Origin: Harmothoe impar
Taxonomy: Eukaryota > Annelida > Polychaeta > Phyllodocida > Polynoidae
DNA length: 64,000 nucleotides
Direction: 5' to 3'
Assembly: GCA_947462335.1 (NCBI GenBank)
Contig: OX381720.1
Coordinates: 1,309,501 to 1,373,500 of the forward strand
Under the pieces are notes generated by a model. That model searched no databases. It was not told the DNA's origin and saw only the letters and a list, made by a program, of their open reading frames with translations. This document shows positions 12,701 to 23,425 of this stretch, piece after piece. The position numbers were made by a program, and so were the translations under genes. The first letter of the stretch is position 1. Every line of letters begins with the position of its first letter.

Positions 12701-13170
12701 GTGAGCATATAGTGTGGGAGCTGTAACTTTATCTGTCAACACTGTATTAGATTACTGCCACCTGAAGAGCATTTACCGCTAAGGAACTGACAGATCAAAG
12801 GTTACAATCAATGCTTGTGCGTGGGTTTTCAAAGAAGAGCCAATGGTAAGTGTTCAAGAGGGAGGCAATGTGTTTAGGAATGTAACATGAGGACTAACCT
12901 TAACAGGGGAAAGTTTCCCCGACAGAAATCATGTGACACCAATATAAATTTGCTCCACATTAAGATGTTAACACTCACAGTGGAGCAGTCATGGTATGAC
13001 TTGTGCGTATTAAGCTTGACTTGCTCTAAAATAGCTGAGTTACATCCTAATACAACTGTATTACTCATGATGTGCCAGTATTGTTTTTTCCTCTTCTCAC
13101 ACATATACAGCTAGGGGACATTTGCAATACACTGAAACCTACCATATGTAATTAAATTTTGTTCAAATCT
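9791..13170. repeat. Superunit 1 of the left duplication array
   Basis: Order: module A (about 9855-9942), module B (about 10195-10330), a block with TCAGATTAATC/CCAGGTAATCCT (10680-10880), a CRE-like TGACGTCA (11472-11479), module C (about 11910-12040), a TATAAGAGGACTACAGAATA block (12266), a second module A (about 12641-12770) and a block with ATCATGTGACACCAATATAA (12929). Each has a counterpart in the same order in superunit 2, offset by 3.4-4.2 kb. Open frames inside are short and not shared in phase between copies, so I treat the unit as non-coding duplicated DNA. Confidence 0.75.
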
Positions 13171-16100
13171 TTCCAGATAAGTAACTATTGATGAGAACCT
13201 CCATGTCCCCTGCTGAGGCAAACCTGAGTAGGTAGAACAAAGGGAGAGATGAGCAGTTAGCGTGGGAGTCAGGTTACTGTCAATACTGGACTAGATTACT
13301 GCCACCCACAGAGCCACAAATGAACACGGACTGTAATGAGAGAGGCAGGTAACACTTTGCACATGTTATAAGGGATGTGTGCGTGTGTGTGTGTTTGTGT
13401 GTGATGAGAGAGGCAGGTAACGCTTAACACAGGTTATGAGGGACAGGACAGCCTGCAACCACAACAGTGGGTGTTTGAACATGGGTAAGGTTACACATGT
13501 GCCCCTGAGAAACCGACAGACTAAACGTTGTAAACATTGCATGTGACTATAGAATCAAAGAATCAAAGAACAATCTAAAAAGTATGTTCTGATGCAGTCA
13601 AATTGATCATTAGGCCCTGGTAACAATGAAGGTAGTAGCATTTGTAGACCTGTCACTATTGTCCAATCAGCATCCACTGAGTGTGATGTGATGGAGGGGA
13701 GGATGGCATGTCTCTGACAGATCAGAAGAAACCGCTCCAGCACGCAAAGCTGTGAAATGATGGATGAAGCACAATTAGATTTCATGGAATCATGATTATT
13801 AGAGTGATCTGGGTTAAAATCAATGTGAAATGCTGTGTTCAAAGGCAGAGATTGAATTTTTGCAGCATTGGGTTATTGGGTGTATGGCATTAAAACCATC
13901 ACTTCTGAGCCCATTCTGTACTCACTATTGGATATATTTTAACTTGCCTCCCTTCCCTTGTATGCCTATATATCTCAGAATAGGGCACTGCTACTATTTC
14001 ATCTCAGATAAGCATCCTTTGTCCAAATATGACCTCATTCCTCTTGTGCTGAACCGGGGGCCTAGTGTTACGGGAGGCATGAGGGAAATCAATCAGGGTA
14101 AATGTTACACTCTATGTTTAGCGATTGCTGCAGCCACGTCATGTTGCAGTCATCTCTGCCTTATCCTTGCAGTTCAGGTCAGAAATAAACAGTCATCTTA
14201 CACCATTGTGTTTTTTTCTCAAATTATCTTTCTATGAACTGTTTTTTTTATCATTTTATCTTTGGGAAGTCCTCTCATTCTACACCTAAGTTATCACCTA
14301 TGTTAATCATAATGACACCAGGTTGCACAGCTGTGGTAATTATCAGTATTGAATCATGATTACCCCTTTAAGGATGGATGTAAATGAATGCAGCCCAAAT
14401 GAATGGTTTGCCAGTGCTTCAGTGCATCATGCCAACCATTCTAAAGTGACTCATCCTTGAATGCAGCACCGGCTAGTTAAGGACTGATGCGAAAAGGTAT
14501 TGTGCGATCGTTAACATTTTAAGACCATTGACTTATTTGAGGGAATCCCAACATTCACACAATAGCAGTCCATCAATGTACTATGATAAGCATAGACTAG
14601 TATTCATAAAATCTTGCAATGGGTAAACTAAAACCAACTGTTTTGATGTGTAGTCCGAATAAGCCCAAAACCGGGTCGGATTTGAAATATTAATCCTAGC
14701 AGACAGGACCATTCATCAGATTAAAGTCTCCTCTGTCTCTGCTGGCATGGAAATTATTTGGTCATTTATTATACCAAGTAATCCTTCCCTGTTAAGTGAG
14801 ATAAGGATTCATGCAGCAATTCATCCGGCACTTTTAGATTTTCCTGTTTTGTGTTTTCATTTTGCTCCTGGAGTGTGAAACATTTGTCTGCCTTTCCCCT
14901 TTGAAAATGCTTGTGCATTTACCCCTCCTTGATTACTCTATACATTGTAGCCCATTTTTAGTCTTTCCCAACATATTATATTTTCTCTATCACCTTCTCA
15001 CTAGCACTACACTATCTTTATAATTCTCTACTTAGCAGTTAATCATGTCCACAGCCACCCAATTTGCCACTCTGCATTAAGGTAAGTAACAGGGTAGTCT
15101 TGCACTGGCTTATTCACCACTATATCTTGTTAAAGCAATGCTTTGTTTGTACCACTGGTACAGCCATAGATAGACAATAAGAACAATGCACTCACCAATA
15201 GAAATGTATAGGAGTCAGCCTAGTCTTATTTTCTGCCTAGTTGTTGCTCATGGCTACATCAACAGTACTTTCAGCTGAGCATACAGGCCTGTGACACAAA
15301 TAGTCATTCAGTGGTTTATTTGTTATAGTATTCCATTAAGTAGGATTGATTTGTCTGCATCTGAATGTTTACACAAATGCAGTAACTGACGTCATGAAAA
15401 GCTGGAATAATCCATACCACCTAAACAATACACCTAAACCAGCATGCTTTGTGTGACTTAAAAAGGACCTCGACCTGATGTAACAAATGACTGTTTGAAT
15501 TGTCTATTACCCGTGTTAGTGCCCGTTGCTGTTTAATGCCAGCTGGTTATCCAAACACCCTACTTCCCAACCTACGCAAAATACCAATACGTAGTTTTGG
15601 CCTTCGAATCCATGGAGCATAGGGCACCCATACAGAGCAATATTTGAGCCTCTTGTTTTCATTGGTGAGGCCAACATCCTGACATTCGTGTTGTTATATC
15701 AGTAGGGAAAATTATGTATGCTGATGCCGAAGCAGTCATGAAAAACTTAAACACCTATGCATGTTATTTCATGTATTTTTATTTAGATCTAAACCACGCT
15801 GACCATTACTAAAATTGGTATTTGATTGGATCAGATGCTGATTGCTTATGTTTGGTGTAGAGGCAGTTTAATCAATTATTCAGATGAGTTAATGCTGCCA
15901 CTAACAATCAGATGTTGATCCAGGTTATTATGTGTCAGCCAATACAGCATATTGGATGACTCCTCTTTTGAACTGTACTGTTAATCCATGTATCTGATTG
16001 TTCATGTTATGTAGTGAGACAGTTTGTCAATTATACAAATGAGTCTCAGCGGTAATCAATAGATGTAGATACAGGTTTGTTGAATGTAATCAGAGTGCAG

Positions 16101-16181
16101 CATATTTAATGACTCGTGTCTGTCACTCACTGTTTAACCCTATTAGGATGCATGTTGCCAAAATATGACATTTGTTAGTAA

Positions 16182-16228
16182 GATGCACCAATGCAGTCAT
16201 GACAAGTAACTCAATACATTGGTGCATC
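16182..16228. other. Module E hairpin, copy 1 (candidate structured RNA or cruciform)
   Basis: GATGCACCAATG at 16182-16193 pairs perfectly with CATTGGTGCATC at 16217-16228 around a 23-base loop that includes AAGTAACTC. A related hairpin at 61397-61453 has the same flanks and two compensated stem changes. Transcription is not shown by anything in the sequence. Confidence 0.5.
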
Positions 16229-17100
16229 ATATCCACCATTTGGTAGTGATTCAACCCTATAGTGATGCTTGAATGTAACACTTTGCATTACTTGCCAGGG
16301 CTGCATTTAGCCATCCTTTGATGGATGCCAGGATGAAGACCTGAGTACATGTAGGAAATATTTTCAAGATCATCTCTTGTAGCCTTCAGCTAATAAAGTA
16401 AAGCTTGTTATTAGCTCCAATCTATCAGTCATTGCAGTGCCATGTTCCTCTCACCTCTTTCATTTACAATACATATAATATAAGAGGACTACAGAATATT
16501 ATGAGAACAATTTGATTCATTAAAAAGCTGCCTAATGCGATAGTGTAGGGTGGTTAGAGTTAAAACTGCATTACTATGTTCTGCACTCAGAACGTGGAAA
16601 AGGGCAATACCTCGCACATTAAGGCATCATCTTAAAATAACTTCTTCACCATGACAGTGCCCATATTTATCCTATTCCTACTGTTTCCTAAATCAAGCTG
16701 TATGATGTTGTCTCTCAGACTGTATGACAACCTATTCTCGACAACCAAGCCAGCTGGTACGTGACGGTCGACAGAAATGTCACCCATCCCCCCCCTCTCT
16801 CTGCAGCTATATAGCTGGTCAAACAGAAATGGTCTGGGCCCTTTTGGGTGATTATATTCAAGGCGATCTAATGGACTACTGATTACAATATATTGGTCAT
16901 GATAATGTTGGGATAAGTTTACCCAACAGGAAACATGTGACACCAACATAGATTTGCTGCACATAAGATGTTGACTTCTACAGTGGACCGAAGATGGTGT
17001 GACTTGTGGGTAAATGATTTGACTTGCTGTTGTATAGCTGAGTTATAAAATATAATCCTAACATATTTGTATTTCATATATATCATGATGTGTGACTACT

Positions 17101-17233
17101 AACAAAAAAACGTTATTTTACGTCAAGATAACGTTTTAAAAGTTCATATAACGTTATGCCATGGTAAGGAGCTTCAGGGAAACTTTATTTAACGTTATAT
17201 AACGTTATAAAATATCGCATAACGTTTTTTGTT
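17101..17233. mobile_element. 133-bp MITE-like insertion with AACGTTAT motifs
   Basis: The ends are inverted (AACAAAAAAACG on the left; CGTTTTTTGTT on the right) and flanked by direct TACT copies (17097-17100 and 17234-17237), consistent with a 4-bp target duplication. Inside, AACGTT recurs about six times in either orientation. The duplicated locus near 13070-13085 lacks this segment, which supports insertion after the superunits duplicated. No coding capacity. Confidence 0.75.
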
Positions 17234-17339
17234 TACTGGGTACTGTTTATTCCCCTTCTCATATTTATACTGCTTGGGGGTATTTCTAGAACACTGAAAC
17301 CTACTATATGCAATCACCTGTTGCTCCAATTTGTACTCT

Positions 17340-18060
17340 CTGCCAGACAGATACCAGCATGTGGCAGTATGATGGAGAAGGTTTCAGTTAGACATCTCTG
17401 ACAGATCAGAATGAGGTACCCAGCCTGTGAAGCTGTGACATGATTGATGAAGCAAATTTAGTTTTCATGGAATCCTGATGTTGGGGTGATCTGCAGAATA
17501 ATCAATTGGATAGCATTTGCTTATTTCAAGATTCATATATGGATTATGAATTGGCGTTATTCCATGAGCATTGCCGAAGTTGTTATCCAATATGAGTATT
17601 TCATTTTAACATATGTACATGGTTTATTGTACTTAGCCACATTTTTTGTTAATCATCGTTTTATTATGACATGATAATGCCATAGTTGTATTCCCCTTAA
17701 AGTTTTGATGAGAATCCTTTATTGTATAATTTGAAGCAACTTGTACTGCTCATATGATTAGGATCATTAATTTCAAGAATAAAATGGCTATCGCTAACAT
17801 CTTTATAAAGCAGTGGAATGATATACTGGAATACGAAATTCATCCCTAGATACAAGACCAAATATTTTGATAGATACTCAAAATAACCCCAAAGCAGGGA
17901 TCAGTGATGAACTAATGACCCTCTCAGACAGAACCGTTAATCAGATTAAAATCTCTTCTGTCTCTGCTGACACGAAATTTGTTCAGTCATTAATTAAACC
18001 AGGTAATCCTCCCCTGTTAAGTGGAATCAGCTCTCAATCCATCTGACACTTCCAGATTTA
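17340..18060. repeat. Partial superunit 3 of the left duplication array
   Basis: Module B (17350-17490) is followed by the block with TAATCAGATTAAAATCTC and CCAGGTAATCCTCCCCTGTT (17937-18020), the same order as in superunits 1 and 2. The rest of the unit is missing or unrecognisable. Confidence 0.65.
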
Positions 18061-21000
18061 CTGTTTGATGTGCTCGTCTTTCTTTGGGTCCGTGCCAGAA
18101 AAGTTTTAAGAGGAGGAATCTGTCTGCTTTAGTTACTCCTTGCTTACATTCCTACTTTTTCTTTGTTTTGATAGAGCATTCACCTCCTGGCCAGCCAATA
18201 ACCTATTTTATACATCAGAATTTCTCCGAGTTTGTAGAATCATGTCTGCCAATGGCAAATCATTCATGAAAAATCAAACAGCAAAAACATTGATTGATGA
18301 AGCACAGTTTGTAAAGAATCATCATTTTTTGCAAATACAATGAGTCATCAGATGTTTTGTTCTCACAGAAAATAGCTCAGTTCAGATAGGGTTTCACTGT
18401 TAGGAAAAATTGTTTCTGGATATTTCTATGAACCATATTCTTATATCATAGATATATTACACCCATAAGTAAGTATTTCCTGCAGGCTTGATGACATTTC
18501 ATCAAGTTTCCACTGTGTATACACATGTACCCATAGCTAGAGCCACTCCAATTTCAGGTTCTGAACACACTTTTTAAGGAGATAATCGTGCTGGGAACAC
18601 AAAGGGTTCTCCCACTAATGTATCCCAATCTTATAAACTCTACCCACTCTACTTCAGATAACACCCTAATCCTTTCAGGCATGCAATGCATACACCCACC
18701 CTTTTTGAAATTTATACTGCACCTGGTTTCAAAGTCTGAGGCTCTTTGGAGAAGGAGCAATCTTTAATATCATGTTAGCTCAGAGCTTAAAAAAAGAAAA
18801 TCATTTTCTGATTTGAATTCTAGGACAGAAGGATAGCTGGATAAATGATTTAACATGAATAAGAACACCCATCTCACTGTATTAGTATGCAATAAATATA
18901 ACTTTTGCAGTTTTCTTGTATTATGTAGAGGGAAAAAGTTCTTTTAATACTGTCAAACGTGGGTGAAGGCACTGCCCACTCAGCAAATTAAGGACCCTAT
19001 TGCATAAGGATGCAGTGATACTTTTCATGTTCTGGAAAAATAGGGAACAGGAAAAAACTTTCACAAACTGAGAGGAGTCTCTCGGGACCAAGTATAATCA
19101 TCATCTCACCTTCATCAATAGCATGGGAAAGGCATGTTTTAAGTAAATTTGACATTTATTGCAGGGGATATAAACAGTATTGAATAGCGATCAATATAAA
19201 ATATGAATACATCATTGATAACAAACAAGCTGAATAGAAGTTTAACATTGACAGCCTCATATTAAAGACTGAAGGTGAGTTGCCCATGAGGACAAGAGTG
19301 ATAAATGAAGAAAGGAAATCTGACAGACAGACCACATAAGTCACTACATATCACCCATCAAGCTATTGCCCTTCCACATTGAACAATAAAAAGCGTTATG
19401 ATTTGTCCCCGTAGGACCCTATCTCACCCTCCATAATAGTTCCCTAGAAATGGCCTTACTACAGTGTGTAGGTAGGGATCTTTTCTACTTGTTTGATTTT
19501 GCCGCATCTTGACTGGATCTGACTCCTGATATATGTATTCCATCTTTTCCTGTGCCCCCACAAGTCTCACAAATCCTGTACATGGTTTAGTGTACCTGGG
19601 ATCAGCACAGGATGTATGTATACAGGAACTATAGAGAATTACAGGGGACAGTCTACAATCTGTGTTGGTTATAATGCTGCATAACCTGCATGGATGACAG
19701 TATGATGGCAAAACAAATCTTTACTGAATTGACCTAAAATGTTGTTTTACTGCTTTCCTACTGATTATTAAATGGCACCTTGTTTCAGTTTCCTTGACCA
19801 ATGTGATGATTCAATTGTAAGAAAGCATGAAAAGAAGCTTAAATGATAAACAAACCAAAAAAAAGATGACCGATTACCGTGCATTTAATTCTCTTTTGTC
19901 ACTACCGACAGGGAAGTTATTAAGCAATGAATTAAACCAAAAAAAGAAAACCTGTGCTGGTCGAGATGAAGAACAAGTGTCAAATTGATTCCTCCAACTT
20001 CCTAGTGCCTGCAACAGGGTCTATATGGACTAGCTTTGAAACAAAGGGTAGTCGGCTTATATAAATTACATTCTTTGAGATTCAAATAAAATGATATAAA
20101 GTTATTCTAATATATACTGAGCATTGAGTTGCTGTAAAACTACAGTAGATTCTACTGTGTATCTACACTTACTATTTCCTCTGCAAGGAGAATTTCCCCA
20201 TAGTAGTGTGGCTTTCTGGCTTCTGGTGCACAGCAGACCTCTGAGAGTGCAGGAAATCTACATGTATGTTGCCTAACTTATACCACTGGTCTAGCCAGAC
20301 AGAAAAGTCTGCTTCATGGGTAGAAGGATGAGATAAATAACAGCTATTTATTTATAGTGATTCACATAAACTCTGATGGATGAATGTGACATTACTTGTT
20401 AAGATAGTAGAACACCAATTTAGATTTTGGAATTGGCTGAGAATTCTCCAGAACTCAATTCAAACAAAAAGCAAAAACTCTCTCACTGTCCTGCTGTAGA
20501 TTATGTACAGTCCTCCTTCATATCCTGCACACACTATAAAGGCTTTTAGCAAAAGCTGGACCTATGGGCACCAAGTTTAAGGTGGTCAGACGAACGTCAT
20601 GTCTTGTTAGTCCAGGATGCTCTCACATCACATCTCAGGTTATATGGTGTAAAGGGAAGGATCAATACGTTTATCCATTACCCTCTGTGGATAGATGTTG
20701 CTAAAGGAGGACAATTGTCCTGATGATGCACCAAGTTTTAAGGCATCATACGGTCCCAGAAGGGTTAAATAGTTTAGCCTACTGTTGACATAACGGGTGC
20801 ACACTAATGACATTCTGCTATGTAAAAGGAAAAGATGGGTGCAAGGAATTGAATTATTTAATGTCATTTCTATATTTAATGTCAGTGAAGATTTTGTTCT
20901 AGCTTTGCATGGCCCGGTGCACCAAATGATTCATGGGGAGCCTTTTACCAGGTGGAAGACTGCCTGGACTTACAGTACAGCCTGCATAACACACCCAGCC

Positions 21001-21590
21001 CGTTTTCACAGGTCACTCAGCCTGGAATACAGGGCTGTTCTTTAGCAGGACTGTGTTTTTACTATAGCTTTTATATAATCATATTTGCGATTTTTATGTG
21101 ATATTTGCCAAGAATAAACTCATATATAGGATATAGATCAGTACATCACCTTCCAACTTATGGATGCAGTATGTGCCTGGTCCACTGCATTTTAGAATAA
21201 TTACATGTTTAAATTGGTATTTTATCTGATGGGACAACCATAAGAGCAGGCATAACAGTTGCCTCTGCTTGGAGAACGTGTGAAAGCCTGAGCCCCAGCC
21301 TGCTGTACCAGGGTCATGTGCTGGGAGAGTGTGATCAACCTGTACAAACACCCTGCCTGTAAAGACTCCCAGCCTGTTAAACCAGCCTGGGCAACCTGAA
21401 TTAACAGGCTGCCTGGAAATACAGGCCAGGATGTATCAGTGGTCTAGTCCTCCACCTGTTTACTTTGCCACATTGAATCCTCCAGGTTGATACACTCTTT
21501 GCAGACCAAAATTATTTTAACACATTTTCCAGACTCTGCACACCTATTACATTGAATGTCATGACAGTGTAAGCATGCTACCTTGTGCCA
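18061..21590. other. Gene-free stretch with scattered module fragments
   Basis: No gene is supported. A fragment at 19880-20000 (TTTGTCACTACCGACAGGGA) matches 33140 and 49585, and CATCTTGACTGGATCTGACT at about 19505 is the end of module D. From about 20940 to 21430 the heptamer CAGCCTG and its complement are repeated many times without a fixed period. Confidence 0.5.
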
Positions 21591-21593
21591 GAT

Positions 21594-22080
21594 GAGTAAG
21601 CTTTGAAGAGGCCGGTCCCTAACCCCAGACTTGGCAGGTGACAAGGGTGGGACATGTAGGTAGATAGATGGGAGGAGAGCGTGTGAGACCTTACAGGTAA
21701 CTGCCTACAGGGACCTTGTTGTACGCAGCATACTGTGTATGATAGGGATTGATGAAACCATCAAGGGTAGTCGGGGAAACATGGGAACGAGTGCCTCAAG
21801 ACGTAGGATTAATGTCCACAGGATTGTTAAGGTATGTTCCGGGAACCGGCTCCTAGAATACTAGATACAAAATAGTAAATTACATCCAGTGAGATAGCAT
21901 GATACCCCTAAGGCTCTACAATCTACTCTCCAATCCTCCTCATCTCCCTCTTCCGTCCCCATCAGGTACCGCCGGTGTACAGGCTGTGATCTTGTCTACA
22001 TGTTAGATGCCTGCCAAGGTGCAGCATTATGACTTGATCTAACTGTCTCTGATTTACGTGACATATTGGTCTTTGACTTT
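21594..22080. repeat. Modules A and D copies
   Basis: A module A copy (about 21600-21720, with CCCCAGACTTGGCAGG) is followed by a module D copy: GAATACTAGATAC at 21856, GTACAGGCTGTGATCTTGTC at about 21977 and a decayed CTTGATCTAACTGTCTCTGA end at about 22033. In the right-hand array D follows other blocks, so this locus is a rearranged or shortened unit. Confidence 0.6.
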
Positions 22081-22116
22081 TCTGCTATATGCCTGTTTCA
22101 GTAAGATCTGGTATTT

Positions 22117-22727
22117 ACCAAAATAGTACAACAGAGTCAAAGGTTTTAGCATACCAAAGTAGAACTAGATTGAACATCTATCTATTCTATATTCTGGTAT
22201 TGCCTAAAACATTGGTTATTCACTCGGCCAAATGTCTAATGCTGCTAATACCTGAATAATGCGTTATACACACAAATAGGTGGAGGGACAAGGTGTCTAT
22301 AGTTTAGCTGTCTATTGCTCATTATATTACCTTTTTTTCCCTTATATCGACATATACCACCTGATGGTCTGTCCCAATATTTTTGGTAAACACATGCTGA
22401 GCAATTTGCTGAATTATCCAAAAATAGTACAAATACTATAGGGTCAAAGGTTTCAGTATACCAAAGTAGAACTAGATTCAACATCTATCTATATTATATT
22501 CTGGTGTCAGCTGAGGCATTGGTTATTTACTGGGCCAAATGCCTAATGCTGCTACAACCTCAGTTATACTTAATACACACAGACAGGTGTATAGATAAGT
22601 TGTCTATAGTTTAGTCATCTATTGCTCTTACATCGACCTCATACTGACATATTCCACCTGATGGTCTATCCCTATCTTCTTGGTGAACACATGCTGTGCA
22701 AATTGCTGAATTTTCCCAGCATGTCAG
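22117..22727. repeat. Tandem duplication, two ~307-bp units
   Basis: Units begin near 22117 and 22419. Shared stretches include ACCAAAGTAGAACTAGATT and CCACCTGATGGTCTxTCCC in the same order with a constant offset of about 307 bp. Short indels and many substitutions show that it is not recent. No shared open frame. Confidence 0.8.
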
Positions 22728-22913
22728 CGTTCTCACAGAGCTATGTTAGATTGATGCTCTACACAGTTAGTGTATTGGAGGCCCCAAACAGAATAACACA
22801 TTGAAACAATGGCCTAATGAATAGGGCCAGGTGCAGAGGTCAGCTGAACCGAGTCAGCAATCAAAGCCTTTATTTATAGTGTGGTCAGTGTCAAACATGT
22901 TGGTATATGAGTG

Positions 22914-23110
22914 TGTAGCGGGCACGTATCGTTCGGGGCAGCCCGAGCGTGCGTGGAGAGCGCATTGCCCGCCTATGGTAGCTCAGGTACCGTAGCAGAG
23001 CAGTAAGAAAGCAGCTGGCCCTGTGGTGCAGCGGTAGCATTCTCAACTTCGGAGCGGAGGGACCGGGGTTCGATTCCCCGTGGGGCTCGACGTTTTCACT
23101 GCCTTCTACA
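22914..23110 (+). repeat. Left LTR of the TRIM-like element
   Basis: 197 bp, TG...CA ended. It differs from the right LTR at one position I could find: C at 22944 against T at 23255, in a CpG context. The tRNA-like segment occupies its 3' half. Confidence 0.8.
23017..23088 (+). promoter_or_regulatory. tRNA-like Pol III promoter in the left LTR
   Basis: A box-A-like TGGTGCAGCGG (23024-23034) and a consensus box B GGTTCGATTCC (23067-23077) are spaced as in tRNA genes. The T arm (23064-23080) is perfect and an acceptor-like stem can form between 23017-23023 and 23081-23087 with G-T pairs. The anticodon-loop equivalent CTTCGGA would read TCG (Arg), but its stem does not pair, so this is not a functional tRNA. 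A TTTT run at 23093-23096 would stop Pol III right after it. Confidence 0.7.
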
Positions 23111-23111
23111 C

Positions 23112-23124
23112 TGGTGCCGTGACC
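23112..23124 (+). other. Candidate primer-binding site
   Basis: TGGTGCCGTGACC begins one base after the left LTR. TGG is the complement of the CCA tail of a tRNA, as expected for minus-strand priming. The tRNA species is not determined. CCAGGATG-GGA-CATCCTGG (23123-23141) folds into a perfect 8-bp hairpin overlapping its end. Confidence 0.6.
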
Positions 23125-23212
23125 AGGATGGGACATCCTGGGTTGGGTACTTGAGCGGTTTCAGCTTCTGCTAGGTGGTCTTCGTGGCCCTGACTGAACC
23201 TAGCAAAAGTCT

Positions 23213-23224
23213 GAAGGGGAGTAA
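23213..23224 (+). other. Candidate polypurine tract
   Basis: GAAGGGGAGTAA lies immediately before the TGTAG start of the right LTR, the position where plus-strand priming occurs in LTR retrotransposons. Confidence 0.6.
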
Positions 23225-23421
23225 TGTAGCGGGCACGTATCGTTCGGGGCAGCCTGAGCGTGCGTGGAGAGCGCATTGCCCGCCTATGGTAGCTCAGGTA
23301 CCGTAGCAGAGCAGTAAGAAAGCAGCTGGCCCTGTGGTGCAGCGGTAGCATTCTCAACTTCGGAGCGGAGGGACCGGGGTTCGATTCCCCGTGGGGCTCG
23401 ACGTTTTCACTGCCTTCTACA
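23225..23421 (+). repeat. Right LTR of the TRIM-like element
   Basis: 197 bp, same sequence as the left LTR except T at 23255. The AGTG target copy follows at 23422. Confidence 0.8.
23328..23399 (+). promoter_or_regulatory. tRNA-like Pol III promoter in the right LTR
   Basis: Identical to the copy at 23017-23088: box A at 23335-23345, box B at 23378-23388, TTTT terminator run at 23404-23407. Confidence 0.7.
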
Positions 23422-23425
23422 AGTG

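Larger units (their letters stand above)
13175..17330. repeat. Superunit 2 of the left duplication array
   Basis: Order: module A (13205-13312), a short (GT)n run (13376-13403) between two copies of GAGAGAGGCAGGTAAC, module B (13660-13810), the CCAAGTAATCCT block (14770), TGACGTCA (15387-15394), module C (15805-15960), module E hairpin (16140-16330), the TATAAGAGGACTACAGAATA block (16479) and the ACATGTGACACCAACATA block (16934). It matches superunit 1 throughout, and also holds a later 133-bp transposon insertion at 17101-17233. Confidence 0.75.
22914..23421 (+). mobile_element. TRIM-like element (terminal-repeat retrotransposon in miniature) with tRNA-like LTRs
   Basis: Two 197-bp direct repeats (22914-23110 and 23225-23421) start with TGTAG and end with CTACA, the TG...CA LTR hallmark with 5-bp inverted ends. 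They flank only 114 bp. The whole is bordered by direct AGTG copies (22910-22913 and 23422-23425), a likely target duplication. One base after the left LTR is TGGTGCCGTGACC, a candidate tRNA primer-binding site; GAAGGGGAGTAA directly before the right LTR is a candidate polypurine tract. There is no gag or pol, so mobility would depend on a helper element. Each LTR contains a tRNA-like sequence with A and B boxes. Minus-strand frames of 81 and 127 codons across it arise only from lack of stops. The alternative, a tandemly duplicated tRNA-derived SINE, does not explain the primer site, purine tract and TG...CA ends. Confidence 0.8.

Noticed and set aside
13830..14237. 135-codon plus-strand frame
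   Set aside because: The corresponding stretch of superunit 1 is not open in the same phase; no family resemblance.
14401..14441. GAATGGTT/AACCATTC inverted repeat beside a module E-like stretch
   Set aside because: Only 8 bp of pairing with a long loop; not matched in the other copies.
9070..18060. CRISPR-like or satellite array
   Set aside because: Units are kilobases long and diverged, without short identical repeats and unique spacers; the DNA is animal.
23017..23088. Functional tRNA-Arg (TCG) gene
   Set aside because: Boxes A and B and the T arm are good, but the anticodon stem does not pair and the sequence sits inside an LTR; treated as a promoter-like relic.
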